Shown here in pieces: positions 25,901 through 40,900 of a DNA stretch of 64,000 nucleotides. Position 1 is the first letter of the stretch. Each line of letters begins with the position of its first letter. The stretch is from NCBI GenBank assembly GCA_030068075.1, contig CM057833.1, forward strand, positions 42,923,587-42,987,586. Reading direction: 5' to 3'. The notes beneath the pieces were generated by a model that was given only the letters and a program-made list of their open reading frames with translations, had not been told where the DNA came from and ran no database searches. The translations under genes and the position numbers were made by a program. Source of the DNA: Paguma larvata. Taxonomy: Eukaryota; Chordata; Mammalia; Carnivora; Viverridae.

Positions 25901-28900
25901 ACAAGAAGATCTTGCAAATGTCTACCCATAAAAACGAATACAGTATTTGACTCTAAAATTACCGCAATAAATCACTAGCAGTTTTAATGATCAGGACACA
26001 GGCAACACCCGGCAAATCACAAGGTTCATGCACTAAAAGCACCTATACTTTCCTCCTAGAAGAAACTCAAGGTTCGGAGCCTATATACTTTAACTTGGGA
26101 TTTAATTCTTACGATCTCGGTTTGTCTTGGAATTTGCTACCGACCAAATTAAGCACATCATCTATATTCCTCTTATTTGATGATGACAATGGCACCAGCA
26201 TACTGCCACAGCACTCGCTAGGTGCCGAGCAGGCTTTATCCTAAGCCCCTTTACATGCATTTCTTCATACAGTGGATAATAGCTTATAACTACACACACT
26301 CACAAGATGGAAGACAAAACTCCCAAGTTAAGAAAAGCTTTTTGGACTAAAGTTTTGAATTAGAATTTTTACCAAAACTGAACACAACGTGCATTTTCCA
26401 TACTTTGGATGAAAGTCCTGTTGACTGATGGCGGCACTGCCAGCTGGAGAATGACTATTTAAAATAATTCTAGAAGCTCGGAAAAGGAAGTCATCTAACA
26501 ATGGTTTAATGAGTGATGAACCTGGAACAGAGCATAATATTCATGTTGAGGATGAACACATTTTAATTCAAAGATTCTGTTTTTGTACTTTCATATCAGA
26601 GCAGCAAAGGCACCCGAGGCCACCCAATGGCAGGCATTCAATGTAATTTGATGCTTACTTTTTGAGCACTTGCAACACATGGCAAAGCTCTGTGGGGCAG
26701 AGGGGTGGGGATGGGTGGGAGAGTCAGGGGACAGGGAACAAAGACAGGTGAGGGTACCTTCCTTTATGAGCAGACAATGGGAGTGAAAGAAGTCATGCTT
26801 TCACTTCGGAACACAGACGCCAAGAACACGAGGCAGAACGGTCTGAGTGAACAATCATTCTTACTCTGGGCACAGGGGAGTGCGCGGGAGGGCTGGCCTT
26901 CCGTAGGTAAAGTGATGTGTCCTTCCTATCCTGGTTTAGAATCACTCTTTTCTATGTATCCCCAGTAGCCAAGAAGATTTTTATAGAGCTTAGTTCATGT
27001 GATAAAAGTGATAATGTTTTGACTTGTTTTCTGAATGTAACTTCTAATACTAAATATGCCCTTACAAATTATATGTGTACCCCAGGACATTCATATGTGC
27101 CCCACGAAGCAGGCGGGTAGGGGTTGGGGGCAGCCTCCCAGACGAGAATTACCCTTAAAAAAGGTAAGATCTATAATAGATAGTATTTTATAAAGGACAT
27201 AACAGCAAGAAGAGAAAACCCTACTTTGAACTGTAAGTTTTACTTGGTATTAAGAAGTTATGTGAACCAACCGTTTTGAATGCTATCGACTTCTCTATAT
27301 GGTTTAACGACACAGGTAGAATACACCGTAAGTCTATTAGCCACTAAAGTTCCAGACAATCTCGTATTATCTGAAGGGTCAATCTTCTCCTGAACACTGA
27401 GCACTTATCCTATTTTCCTAATTACAAACACTACTATGGCAAGAACTGAGAAGTGAGGTATTGTCACACGGTAAGATGAAGCAATAATTACCAAGCATTT
27501 CCTTTTCTGCCCCGCAGAGTGAAAGAAGGGTCTTAATGAGCCGGAGGTGTCCTGCCAGTAAGATGTTGTCTGCCTCACTGGTCTCGCATTCGGCCGTGCG
27601 GTTAGGTTCAAAGTTATCCAGCCATGTAATCTCATCTTCGAGCATGGTAGCTGGGCTGATTCTTAACTGCTCCATTTCTGAAGCTAGGAAGGAAAAAAAG
27701 AAAAAATCTATTTCGAAGAAAAAGGACTTCCCTCCATGGAGTCCAAACCCTGAATGAAAGCAGCCAAAGTCAAGTCCCAAGCTTCCGCTGTGCTGACCCG
27801 AGAAAGCGGTCACTGAGAAGCAGTGCTGTGAGTCCCGCACGCTCACCCCTTCCCCACCACTCGCTCAGTCGTAAGCCAGACATGTACCGAGGGCCCCTCT
27901 GTGCAGGCCACTCAGCCATATGCTGGGGACAGAAGATGAAGGGGCCAATCTCGCTCCGAAGAAGCTCCCGGTCGGGGGGTGTCAGCAGGGATCCCCCAGG
28001 AGCACACCCTTCTAGACAAGGCAGGGATGGAGGGCGTGAGGAGAGCCGAGGCTCCCACGGCGTCACCCAGGCCAAGGGGGTCCCGCAGAGGAGACGGAGG
28101 TCCGCAGCACGGCAGCGGAGCGCAGGCTTCCAGACAGCGCGCCAACCCCCAGAACCACTCTGCTCTTCTGTAGTAAGTCATCTCCCTTCCCCCTAAGCAA
28201 GGGTTCCAGCAAGGTTCCATCCTGGAAGACGGGACTGGGCAGGAGGAGGAGAGGGACCGCTCTCCCCTTCCACTGCACCACAGCCACAGGCCGTGGGGTC
28301 CCACAGCATCAGGAGAGAAGGGACACTTCAGGCCAGTCGGAGCAGGGCCGGCACTGGATGTGAACCCGCGTATTTACAACGTGAGGCTAACACCCGCCTG
28401 CAGGGTGCGAGGTACGAAGTGCCTAGTCCAGGCACGGGCACAGACAAAATACTCCCCAAAGGGCAAATATTGCTGGTTTCCAGACCCATCCCACCCTGCC
28501 CCCAACATCCCAATAAGGGACGCCGGATCCCTCGTTAGTCACTCCACGACACAGGGAAGGCCCATGTTAATGACTTGCTCGTGCCTTCTGAAGTTGTACG
28601 TATAACGTATACAGCCACCTCGTGATTCCACTCCTCGAGAAGCAGAGCAGAACACCCACCCTCTCCAAGTCCAAATCACCCTCTGCTCTGGATGACAGAT
28701 ACAACAGGTCTGATCCCCGTGTGAAGACATACACTCAGACGACGCTATCTAAGGCGCCCACACAACCGTTCCACTGTACCGCTCAGAGCACTGGGTCTCC
28801 CGCTTTCGAGAGACCCCTGGGGAACCGATGAAGGCATCTGCCTTGGAGACATTTTCTGAGGCTCACTAGTTCCTATGTCTTCATGTGTCCATTCCACGAA

Positions 28901-31900
28901 GACCTCTGCACAGGGTTTCGCTCAGACTTAAGTGCCGGCGAAAAGATCTGTTTCTTTTGAGAACCCACGCGGTGCTCTTCGTTTTTTACTTCTGTCCCCC
29001 GGCAACCTCACAACCAAGTTCTGACTGTGTGGAGGTTCACAGCCAGCGTACGTGCAAGGTATTGCTTTTTAACCGCCTGGCACGGACATTCTTTTCCAAT
29101 TAATATTTTCAGCGAGTACTTCTGTTCATCCTGATTTTTATCTTATTTCCTGTACGATGAGGCAAATCTTTTATGTAAAGAGTGGAAAACAAACAGACTC
29201 TTGATCTGAACTAAAAGTTACGCAGAGCATCCCAACACACGTTCCCATTATACGAAAGTACAGATGATCAAAATCCAAATGCTCTAACACTAAAATTTCT
29301 AACACTATTTCAACCATCTAACATGGGATAATGAACTGACTTCTACCATTCATTTCTATTATTATCAACATACCTCAACAGAGATTCCCACCTTCCTTCT
29401 ACGATCGACCTTTAAAATGGTCAGAACTCACTATCCTAGAGAGAAAAAGTCTTCCTAATAGTTCTGTATCAGTGTAATTAAATCATGTGTCTGGCAATTT
29501 TTAAAACCAACAAATCTTGTCAACACATTAATGGTTAGGTATAGAACAGGAGAAGAGAGAACTGGTATATGGGTTTGCATGCTACTTTCAAGAAAATAAA
29601 ATTCAACTTCAAACAGTAATTATAATCTCATTTACATCTAAGACACATTCAGTCAGGTTTAGAAATGTCCACTTGGCTTTCTTTTCTACTCTTCCCAACC
29701 CCCCGCCCCCCGCACGAATCAAAGTTAGACATTTACTTACTTGTCAGATCATCTAACAACTGGCACCTTAGATCAAAATACTCCATACACTGAGATAAGA
29801 GTCTAAAAAACAGATTAAGAGTTCAAGTATTAAAAAATGTCAGATTTTGAAATAAAAAGCATCTTCCTTGTAAGGAAAGGTTCATAAAACAGTTGAACAA
29901 GGGAATTTTCCTAAGCATGAAATAACTGCTCTTACTTTAATTCAACTTCAATATCTTAGCAAGAAACACACTCATGACCTTGTCGATACAGATACACTCT
30001 AGAAACTATAGTGTAAAGAGAGGAAACTTACTAAGTCTTACATTTTGCAGTGGAAAACATAGACTGACAGCACGCATAATGCACAGATTACACTCATTCA
30101 TTCAAATAGTAGCCGGTATTGATTAGGCACCTACTATATGCTTGCAACTGTTTTAGGAGAAGAGCTGACGAAGAACAAAAAAGAGAGACAAATTAAAAAA
30201 TACACATGTCAAAAAATGATACTAAGAAGAAAAACAAGGTGGAGTAAGAGAAAAAAGAGATAGGTAAAGTCTTTTATCTAGGAGATCGGGGACGCTTTTC
30301 TGCAATTATCTTAGCGAAGAGCACAAGTTTTAAAGTCAGGCGACCCTGGTTTGAATCCTGGCTCCACCACTTACAGTTGGGAGTCTGGGGACAATTTGCT
30401 TGGTTTCCAGCTTCTAAAATGCTTGTTAGAGTGTTAGAAATAAACATGCACACATACACACACACACATAAAAGGCTCAAGAATGCGCTAATGATGAGAA
30501 GAGATAATGAACCAAGAATTATGATTATTAAAGAGACGACAAAACCGTCAAACTCATTTGTCCACTGTGAGGATGACAGAATAATGCCATGAGACGAACT
30601 TGGCACGCTGCACGGCACACAGACCACAGGAACAGCGATTCTCGTCACCACTGTTACAGAAAATATGTACCAAACATGGGCATGAGAGGAAGCTGTGAAA
30701 CACCATTTCAAACTGTAAAAACACACAACTAAAGATTCAATTCTATGTGCAGTTAAATGCTCTGCATCCAAGAGATTCTTTTGAGAATGTTGGTTAAAAA
30801 CTCTTCCTCGGCTTTATTTCTTTCTCAAGTTTTGAGAAATTTAGTATCTGATCAAACTCTTAAATTTTAGTTATGTTAAATAATCAGTCTTACGAAGAGT
30901 ACAAGGGCAACGGCTTACTTCTTAAAAAAAAGGCTTCCATGGAAGAACAATGATCTGTTTGCAGATGGCGTAGTTCTACGTGTCCAACACCCCAGAGCCC
31001 ACGCACGGAGGTTTAGAGCTAATCGGTAAACGCAGTGAGACACAAAATCGAGCCACAAGAATCAGCTCTGCTTCCCTACACCAGCAATGAAGACCATGAA
31101 AAAGAAAACGATCCCACTTACAGAGGCATCAACGAGAGTAGAGTACTTAGGCACCCATTTAAGAAAGGAAGCAAAAGGCTCGTACAGTGAAAAGGACAAC
31201 CAACGCTGGAAGAAACGGGACAATGCTAGAGCAATGAAGCCACGTGGCACTGGCACAAAGACACACACGGATCAAGGGAAGAGAAATGAAGAGCCGATCA
31301 ATCAGTTAGCGAGCCGGCCGTCAAGTGATTTTTCGTCAGTTGTCAAAACATTCCATGGGGTTGTGCCAACTGGATTATCCATGTGGAAAAAAATGAAGCT
31401 GGAGACCTTACGTTACCCGTGGAATTCAGCTCGAGTGGAGCAGACAGGTAAGTTTAAAAGTGAAAACTAAACATCTTAGAAGAAAACATAGAGGGAAAAC
31501 TTCATGACAGTGGATTTGGCAATGGTTTCTTGGATACGATGCCAAAAGCACAGGCAACAAAAGAAAGAACAGATAAAGGCAGTATTTTTCAGTGTTATTT
31601 AGAAATGAAACCCTAACACATGCTGTGACATGGATGAACCTTGGAAACAGGAGAATGGAGGGCGGGGGGGTGGGGAGGAATGGGGAGTTACTGTTTAGTG
31701 GGTTTGGGATGATGAGAAAGACCTAAGAATGGACAGTGGGGACAGCTGCACAGCGATGTGCACGTACTTAATGTCACTGAATCACAGACCTAAAAATCAG
31801 TAAAATGATCAATTGTATGTATATTTTGCTGCTGTGAATAAAAAAAATTCTAGGAAATCTAAAAATAAAAAAACCCCACCTACATTTGTTTTGGAACAGC

Positions 31901-34900
31901 CTCTTAATGTCCTTTGCCCATTTTTCGATTTGGCTGTTGGGTCATTTGTTTAGTGATTTTGAACAGCTTTTTACATACATTATGAAAATTAGCTTCTCGT
32001 CTGTCATGTTACAAATCTATTCAGCCAATCTGTCAACTGACTTTTGGATTTACGGTATTAGTTTCCCACAGAGAGAATTTTAGTTTTTATGGAGTCAAGT
32101 TTATCAGTCTTTCATTTAACGGCTTTCTTAATGGGTAAAGGAGTTTCCGTATAGGATGATGAAAAAGTTCTAGAAGCAGACGGTGGAGATGGTTGCACAA
32201 TAATGAGAATATACTTAATGCTACTGGACCGTATGCTTCCAAAGACCAAGCCTGGATCAAAACTTAGGGGTCTGGATACTTAATTACACTTAGGGGTTTG
32301 GAGTAGCTCTAACATTCCTTCCATTCCAGGCTCTAATTTGTAAATCGGAAACACAAGGCAAGTGGACACCAATTTCACCGATCTCAGCGGTCGCTCATGG
32401 GCCCCCCGGCAAGGGTTCTCTGGTGAAGCTACGTTGGAGAAAGTGGAGGTCAGTGTGGGATTGCCTCGCCTCCCATCCTGGCCTAGCCTGGGGCAGCCTC
32501 GCATGCAGGCTGGCCCACCGAGGGATGGTGGGGCAGGCGGAACGGACCTCCTCGAGCCACTCCATCAGCCTGGACCACAGCTTCCCTCTGTGCCCAGGCT
32601 CGGGTCAGACCAGGGAAGAAAGCCAGAAGGACGCCTCAGCTACACCTGGACATGGAGTCGGGGGGAAGTATGCTGATCTGAGAGAGGGACGTATGCGAGG
32701 GGGCGAGCAGTCTGGCCCTCACACAGTGATTGGGCTCCAGGAATTTCAGCCTCTCCCCAGCCAGCTTTCAGAAAGAAAGCTCCTCTTTCTCTTCGGGGTG
32801 GTGGACCAGCTGGGGTTGGAGGTTAGAGGTGACTGAAAGCCTGGTATTGCTTCTTCTGACTCTCCTGTCCTGAATGGGGTTAATAAGAACTGAAATGCCC
32901 TCTCTCGGGGCACAAACGGTTCAAGAGGAAAGGAGAAATTCTTCTGTCATCTCGGTAATGCACTGTGGACGTCAGGAGGGCAGCGTGCAAATCATTATTC
33001 TCTTTCTGTATGACGGGAGCTTTTTCATCTTGATGACATACCTCTGGTTGACTCCTCTCATTATACTAGTCGGGGACCAGAGAGGCAGCTGGGCTGTGAG
33101 AATCACACCTAGGAGAAACTGGTTTGGCTTCTGGACATCCGGGTGAGCTGAAGTATCTGTCTGACTAAGCGTGTACAGTTGATCACAGGCAGCACGGCGA
33201 ATCTGAAATCACATCGTTAGTGGCAAAGGACGTACCCCAACCGACACGGAGAGACTGCTCGAAAAAGGATTTTCTTCCGAAGTCCACAACCTGAAGTATA
33301 TCGTACGGGTGTGAACGTTTTAATCACTAATGGTCAAGTTTACACTGAATACACTAGGGCTGATTCATAACAAGTGCAGCCTGAGAATGGATTTCCCAAA
33401 TTATTCTCCTCTCCTACTCTAATCAATAGTTTTATAATTTAATAAAAACGAAAATAAGAAAAAAACTCTTCAAGTGTTTCCCAGGGAATTTTCCAGGTCA
33501 CGTAAGAAAATGAGAATTGTAAAATCTAGTGAAAGTGGGTGGCTTGCGGTTGGTCTTTCTGGATTCTGACCAACATGCTGACACTGAACGCCAGCTGCAA
33601 GGCTGTTTGTCATAAATAAACACAAATTAGCCTCGGCACTCGTCTCTCAACTTCCGGGGGAATACGGCACAGAAAGGAGGGCAGAGAGTCCAAACAGGAC
33701 TCTGCTCTCAGAGTGGTCCACGCCCCCTCTGGAGGACTCCCTGGGAGGACCAGATGCCACTCCTCGGGACTCCACGCAGCGTCGCAGGTCTCCGAAGGGC
33801 CCTCCACAGAGCAGGACCAAGGGGATTTTTTATGTAATGTAAAAATCCTTACCTCAGCACTTGGTGATCCAAGTAGAATATCAATGATAAAATCGGCAAC
33901 ACAGGGCAAGTTATAGAAAGATGCTAATGGTAAGAACAAGGAGAATTGGGGTGGGAAATAAGTCAGGAAAATGCATTTTCAAAATTTCGATAATTTAAAC
34001 TAACTATAGATGAATCTCATCTCTTCTACATGGACTCGAATTCAGTACTTCCTGTAACTGCCTCCACGTCTGAGTTTCCCCTTTGAGAGCCTCTTGGTCA
34101 TCTCTGTCCCCGCACGCTTTAGCTCAATGTCTCGTACACACCGGTTATAAATACATCTTGCCTTGATAAACTATCAATACCTGTAAACTATAAAATGTAC
34201 CCAACAATAAAATTACAAACGATAAAAAGGCCTGAAGGGAAGTTGTAATTCTTTCATTTTGATTTGAAAATCACTAAAATGATTATAGGAAAACTGAGCT
34301 ATGATTATGGCATTTGTTCAAAAGCATTTCGTAATGACTCACACTTCTTATGTATGTCTTCAAAAGCATTCTTGCTCAGATTAACAATTTGGACACTAAC
34401 TACTGTTCTCTAAATGTCTACCTTTTTCTAGATTTACCTTGAGTATCTTATATGATGAGGCTGGATATTCTACTAAACACGTACTGATCAATTCTGCATA
34501 ACAGGCACTCTGCGTCAGTAATAGCAGGGGAGAACAGGACTCCTATGGGTTGGTACAATTTTTAAAAGTGGAGCTGGTAAGACTTCATTGCTGAAGAAAC
34601 ATTTATTGAGGGCCTACTACACACTGGGCAGTGTTTGGGTGTGAGAGATTCAGTAGGGAACAAAATGGACAAAAGTCTCTGTCTTTGTGGAGCTTACAGT
34701 CCAGTTGGAGAGGAGATGATGACAATAAACATGATAAGTAAATAAATTATATTCTATGCTATAAAATAGTAAGTGACAGAGAAGAAATAAGGTAAGAGTT
34801 TAGGTAGTGCTGGGATGAGGGGAGGGTTGCGACTTCTTTCAAAAGGTGGGCAAAGAACATGTCACCAAGAAGGTGAGGTTAAGCACGCTTGCAGGAAATG

Positions 34901-37900
34901 AGGGAGAGAGCGCCATGTGGGAAAGATGGGGGAAGAACACGCCAGGATGAGGGAACAGCCGGTGCAAGGGTCCCGAGGCAGGAATGTGCCTGGCGTGCTG
35001 GGAACGGCCAGGATGCCAGGGTGGCCGAAGCACAGGGAGCGAGGGGAGAGGAGTACACGGTGAAGGCACAGAGGCATCAAAGGGCTGGACTCTGTCTGGC
35101 CTCGAAGGCCTTGGTAAAGATCTGGCTTTTACTCAGTGTGAACCGAGAAGCCGCTGCCAGGTCTTCAGGAGAGGAATGACACAATGTGACTTGCAGGGAG
35201 AAGCCCACTCTGGTTACCGTGTGGAGAGTAAACTGCAGGGGCGGAAGCAGGGAGATCAGTGAAGGCGCTACTGCTATAATCCAAGCAAGGGGCGCTGCTG
35301 GATCGTGATGGAGGTGGTGGTATCTGAGGGTGTAATCTAGACACAGCTGGAAGGAGAATGTGCTGGCAGATTGGAAATGGGCGTGAAAAAGGAGTCCAGG
35401 ATGACCACAAGGTTTCTGGCCAGAGCAACTAAAAGAACGGAACGACTATAAATTAAGCTGGGAACCATGTGGGATCCCGGCCGGCTGAGCTGGGGAACCG
35501 TCAAGCCCGGGAGGTCTACCCGAGAGCCCAGAGTTCCAAATTGAGACTTCACCTGCATCTAGAGGGAATTCTGGGCTGTGACGGTGGACGAGATCATGGG
35601 GAAAGGGGGCGCAGACAGAGAAGAGAGTGTGACGACGGTGTTCTAAAGTGTGATCAACACCAGCCCGTCGGCCGCAGCCCACAAATGAAGACAAAAGGGC
35701 CAAGCTGAGACTTCGTAACTTTGATTACTAGAGTCATCATCGTTTTCGAGATTGATACGTAACTCTCGTTCTATGGTTCATGGGCTATAAATTTTGGTTG
35801 TCTTAATTCCTCAACTAGACAGTAAGCTCCTGGGGGGGACAGACACCCTGCCCTTTTAATAGTTACTGGGAAACCCTGCTTACAGAAGGTGCTCAATAAA
35901 TGCTTATTCGGAATTTACCTGCTCTAAGCACTATTCTTACTTGTTCCACCTGCCAGCTTTTCCCCGTTTTCCATTTCGATTAGTATGACCTGGTCTCTGA
36001 AGGCCAACAGAGACCTGGCCTTTCCCTAAAGGAGACGAACGGCCAACGAGCCTCCTGCGTACCCAGTTGCTGGCTCCGAAGCTGCAGGCACGTGACAAGA
36101 AGAGAGAGAGCCTCCCCGGCGATCAGCGAGTCTTTGGTGGACACAGACTGTTGTCGCACGCAGATGCCTGCGTGCAGGGCTGCTGGGTCCCCTTCGCTCC
36201 CAGAACTGCAATTGCTTCCTGGGAACAGGCAAGCAGGAGGTTACTGCGGACCCGACGGGACCCTCACGGTATCCTAACACCTTTTACTGGGCTCCAGATC
36301 CTCAAGGGAAATTAAGGGGTGCACAAAGGCACTCTGGCATTTTGGTCTAGGAAACAAGAGACACTTAATCACTTTACTTGACCCTGACTGCTTTCAAACA
36401 CATTTGGAGGCACTCAAGATGCACTTAGGAGGCAAAACTAATTTGAGGTGACAGAAGGGAGAACAGTGCAGTTTGGAAGGCAGGAGAGAGTCTTGCTGGG
36501 AGTTAGAAGTTTTCCTCATCCTGACCTAGATGGGTTATCCGTATAGAAAATCCCGAAAAACACATACATTTAACATTTCTGCGCTTCACTCTAAGAATGT
36601 CATACATTTTTAAAACTCTTTTTTATACTGAGGTGTATATGTAATAATACACATGCACATAAACTGAAGAGGGAAACCAGATGAAGCTGAGAAATGACGC
36701 TATTTAGAATAGCGTAGCAGAAAACAGGCAAATCAAGAAAATGCCTTTTCCAGGTAGGAATTCTCGATGAATTTTTATCACGGCCACCGTTCTCAGCCTC
36801 AAGGCACTTTCACAACCCTCGGCAAGCTAAAAACTCTGCCTGATTTGGCTTCCCCACGGACTCTGTGCTTACCAACGCTTGTTTTCTTAGAGGAAGCATG
36901 GCATGTGTTCAGTAATGTGCACAAGTCGTGAGTGCACGGCTTCACAGGTTTTTATTCATGGGTTTTTACTACGCACAGATTAACTCTGACAGCTTAGTTC
37001 TTGCTCGATGACCTCATGGCCCCCCCCTTCTGAATCAGTACCTGAACTGCTGAGTCGGTTTCGGATTCCAGCAGGAAGCAGAGAATTGCTCTCCTTCACC
37101 GGCTGGCTGCTCCCGACGAGGTCCAGGCGCCCTGCAGCCGCGGCCCAGGACAGCCTCATGAAACAAGCCACGGTAGACGTGAAGTCACCTACTTCCATCG
37201 TCTGTGGAAGTACGGAAAGAGTTATGAGAAAGGGTAGTACTTGAACATGTTCACTCTACTGACTTCCATGACCTTCTCACGGGTCTGAGTTTTGTGAGAC
37301 TCTTTTCCCGAAAGGTCGCCCAGAAGAACAGCCTTTCTCATGCTGCCATGCTGTTCGAAGACTTTCTGTATCTCTCTGCCCGTAACACAGAGACGGATCT
37401 CCACGCGCGGGCTTTCAGACACCCGCCAGCCACTCTCCGCCTCCACGACTACGCTCTGGGCTGCGCGAACCACCCCGTGGCCTCCCTGCCGGCCCTGTTC
37501 CGCCTCTCTAGCTTTGCTCACACCTGCCCTTGTGCGGAAACACTTCTCCATGCTTCTCCATCTGTAATCTCTCCTACCTTTGAGACCTAGCCCCAACGCC
37601 ACCTCCTACGTCAAATCCTCCGTGACAGCCCCAGATGAAGGCCATTACTGCACGGATTCTGAAGGCCTGCGAACGTCCTGCCCTCGTGGCGCTCCTGCCA
37701 CCCTTGGTAGTCCCCGCCTTGAATCACAGTCGTTTCTGCATTAGTGGTCTCTTCCGTGCTCACTGGAAGTTCCTTGAAGGCCACATTCGTGTCAATAACT
37801 ATCCCCGCGACCAGTGCCTTCGAAGAGGAAAGACTTCACGCTTCGTGCGCGCACACGTCACTTACTTGTATTGCAACTCGCGCGGCAGGGATGATCTCCT

Positions 37901-40900
37901 CGACCCTAATAGAAGACCGGTCGGACACGGACAGCTGTCGGTAGGATGACTTCTCCGGGGTACCGCACAAGGACATCTGCCTGCTGGTCTGCCGGCTGAC
38001 GTTTCGGAATGGGCGAGAAGAAAGTGCTTCTATGCCATCTTTGGTGAGGTCTTCATCTAATAATGTGGGCATGGTTTGCCCAACAAGTAAGAATCTTCAA
38101 AGGAAACAAAAGGCTACGTTTATTTGAGGCCATTTCATAACAACTCGAAATGATAGGACTTGGAAGAAAAAGCAAGAGGAGTATCATTGCCTTGGGAGAC
38201 CGGTATGATGTATTTACGTACCTTGCAAGTTGCAGACAGATGGAATACACTCCCTGCCGTGTTTCATAGTCTACTTCTGAGGGGATGGAATCCCTCTGCA
38301 TGACATTTACAACCAAACTTAAAAAAAAGAAAAGGGCAGAATATTAAATAAAGACTTCTATTTGTTTCATAGGAAGTTTTCTCTAAGTAATTTAACTGCT
38401 CATATAAATGTTATTTCTACAAGGTCCTTACACACACATGGACCATACCTATTTCTAGCAAATGATTTCCCATGATACCTTAACCCTCCTGGCCCACTTA
38501 GCATTAGGTTCCTTGCTGAGTCAAAAGATAAAGTGTCCGCACAGTCCTCCTCCTTGCTAACTGGTGTGGGTTCACTGATTAACCGTTATCTTATTACTAG
38601 AACTATCAATTAAAAACATACTGGAATCGGTGGACTCAATAAAGCTAGTTTTTCACACCCACCACAATCTCTATTACTACAAAAGCTTCCTAACTGTTCT
38701 TCCTGCTTCTACTCTGGACTCTCCACCCCTAAAATCTACCTCAAAAGATCAGAGTGATTCTTTTTTAAAACGTAAGTGAGATGGTGGCACTGCCTTGCAC
38801 AAAATCCTCCCATGGCTTCTTACTTCCCGTGGAGAGAAAAGTCTTCACAGTAACCTCTAAGTCTCTACAACACCTGACCTCTGATAGGTCTGTAACCAGA
38901 TGTCTCCCTGTTTTGCCTTCCTCCCACTACCCCGACCACACGGGCCTGCTGGTCCCTAAAGGCACTGGGTCTGTTTCACGCAGGGGCACACACTGCCTGC
39001 CCTTCTGGACGGCTCTTCCCCAGGGATCTCCAGGTCTCGTTTCCTCACCTCCTGCAGCTGTTTGTAAAATGTCACCCCATCGGTGACACTTCCCCTGATC
39101 ACCCTACTGAAAATCACAACCCTGTCCATCCCCTCTTCCTGGTCTTATTTTTGTCTATAGCTCTTCTCGCCTCCTGCCATATGCTTTGACCTTTATTTCT
39201 TTGCCGTTTATCTCCCCCGCCAGACGGTAAGCTTCTCAAGGATGTGCGGTCTGTCTAATCTATTCAAGGCTCTGTTCTCGGCGCTCGGAGCAATGCCTGA
39301 CACGTAGGTAACTGACATGCACAACTAAGCAGTAAAATGCCTTTATCCCAGAGCTCTGTAATTGGAAGTGAGCAACCAGAAATGGGTTCACTGAGAACAC
39401 TCTGCAGTTTTGAAAACAAAGCTCCACGCGGTAGGCCTTCCACACGCGCGGGGCTTCTTCAGCCGCATTCCCTTTGTTTAAGGACTCGGCCCGGCCTCTT
39501 CCCCACAGGGCCTCCCACAGGAATTCCTGCAACGGTCCTCCGGCCTTCACGGCTTCCTCGCCTGAGGAAACGGCAGGCCTGCTTCTTTCTAGAGCAGGAG
39601 AACTTGGCCCCATGGATTATCCCTTTGGTCTTCCTTCTTTTTAGTCAGCCTGTGAAGGCAACCTACGCTTCCCCAAGGTAAAAGCAAAGCAGAAAAGCAA
39701 ACTTTCCTCTCAGCTGTTCTTCCCTTCTGGTCACAGTCACCCCCTTCTCTGCTCACCGTAAAGCAGCGGCCTGCGGTCAGACCATCTCCTGCCCTCACAC
39801 TCACCATTGAACTCTCATGTCCTAACGATGCTCACGCACCACTGCCCCCCCGCCCCCCACGTCTCCAATGCCGCTCTCTGCTCCCCTCGAGGGCATCGCG
39901 ACCAAAGCATGCACGTCACATGACCCAACCACGTTCATCTCTCTAGACACCCCGTGCCTTCCGTCTCCTTCCATTTCCACACTGGTTAAATGTTCACCAT
40001 TCGCTCACTGTCCCAGGCTAGGAATCAGAGGGCCATTAATAAATTTCCTCCCGAACTTCTAGTCGTAAGACTGGCCTATGTTACCCTATAAACGTCAGTT
40101 ACCACCGCCCTATATTTACAGCCTGTGACTCTTCTCGGGGCCACTGCCACAGCTCTGCGTGGGTCTCCCTGCCTCCATCTCTCCCGCTTCTATTTATTCA
40201 TCGTCCCCACTGCAGCCAAAACAATTGTTCCAGGCAATTCCTGGCTCTGAAACCTCCTGTGTTCCCATGGTCTATAAGCTAACGCTGAAATTCCTCGAGG
40301 TGGCCCTCCTCTGCACACCTCTCTCCTTCAGCCTCTGCTCTGGCCTTCCCAGACAACCTGTGGTTCCCAAGACAGGCCATGCACCTCGGTGCCTGTGCTC
40401 CCCCCACCCTCTCTGGATGGCACGCTAAGTGCCCTCTCCTCCGAGCCCCCTAGGGGACGACTGCTCACTTCTCAATTCCCAGCTCCAACGCCACTTTCTA
40501 CGAAGCACTACCTAATCTTAGAATCCCACAGAAATTTAGCCATTTAAGCAGCATCTTCCGTAACCTCTGCCCCTGTCCCCAAGCACTTTTTATAACAATA
40601 ACTGTTATTCTTTGTTAAACCACGAACCTCTCAAGGGCAGGAAGGAGATGGAAGTTATGTCTGCATCTCCGGCACGAATGCCTCGTACGACACGCGTTAC
40701 CAGGAATCAAATTCACCTGGTGTGAAGCAGACGTGGGAACCAACAGAAACAGATCCGCTTCCCCTCCTTCAAGAATTTCCTCCACTACCGGAGGGAAAGA
40801 GGTGTGCTTCTGCCAGTTCTCCAAAGAACCAAAGTCACAGAATGTATTCAGGTGTCCCGAAGACCGAAGCGTCCTTCCTTCTTATTACGACTCTCACGAT

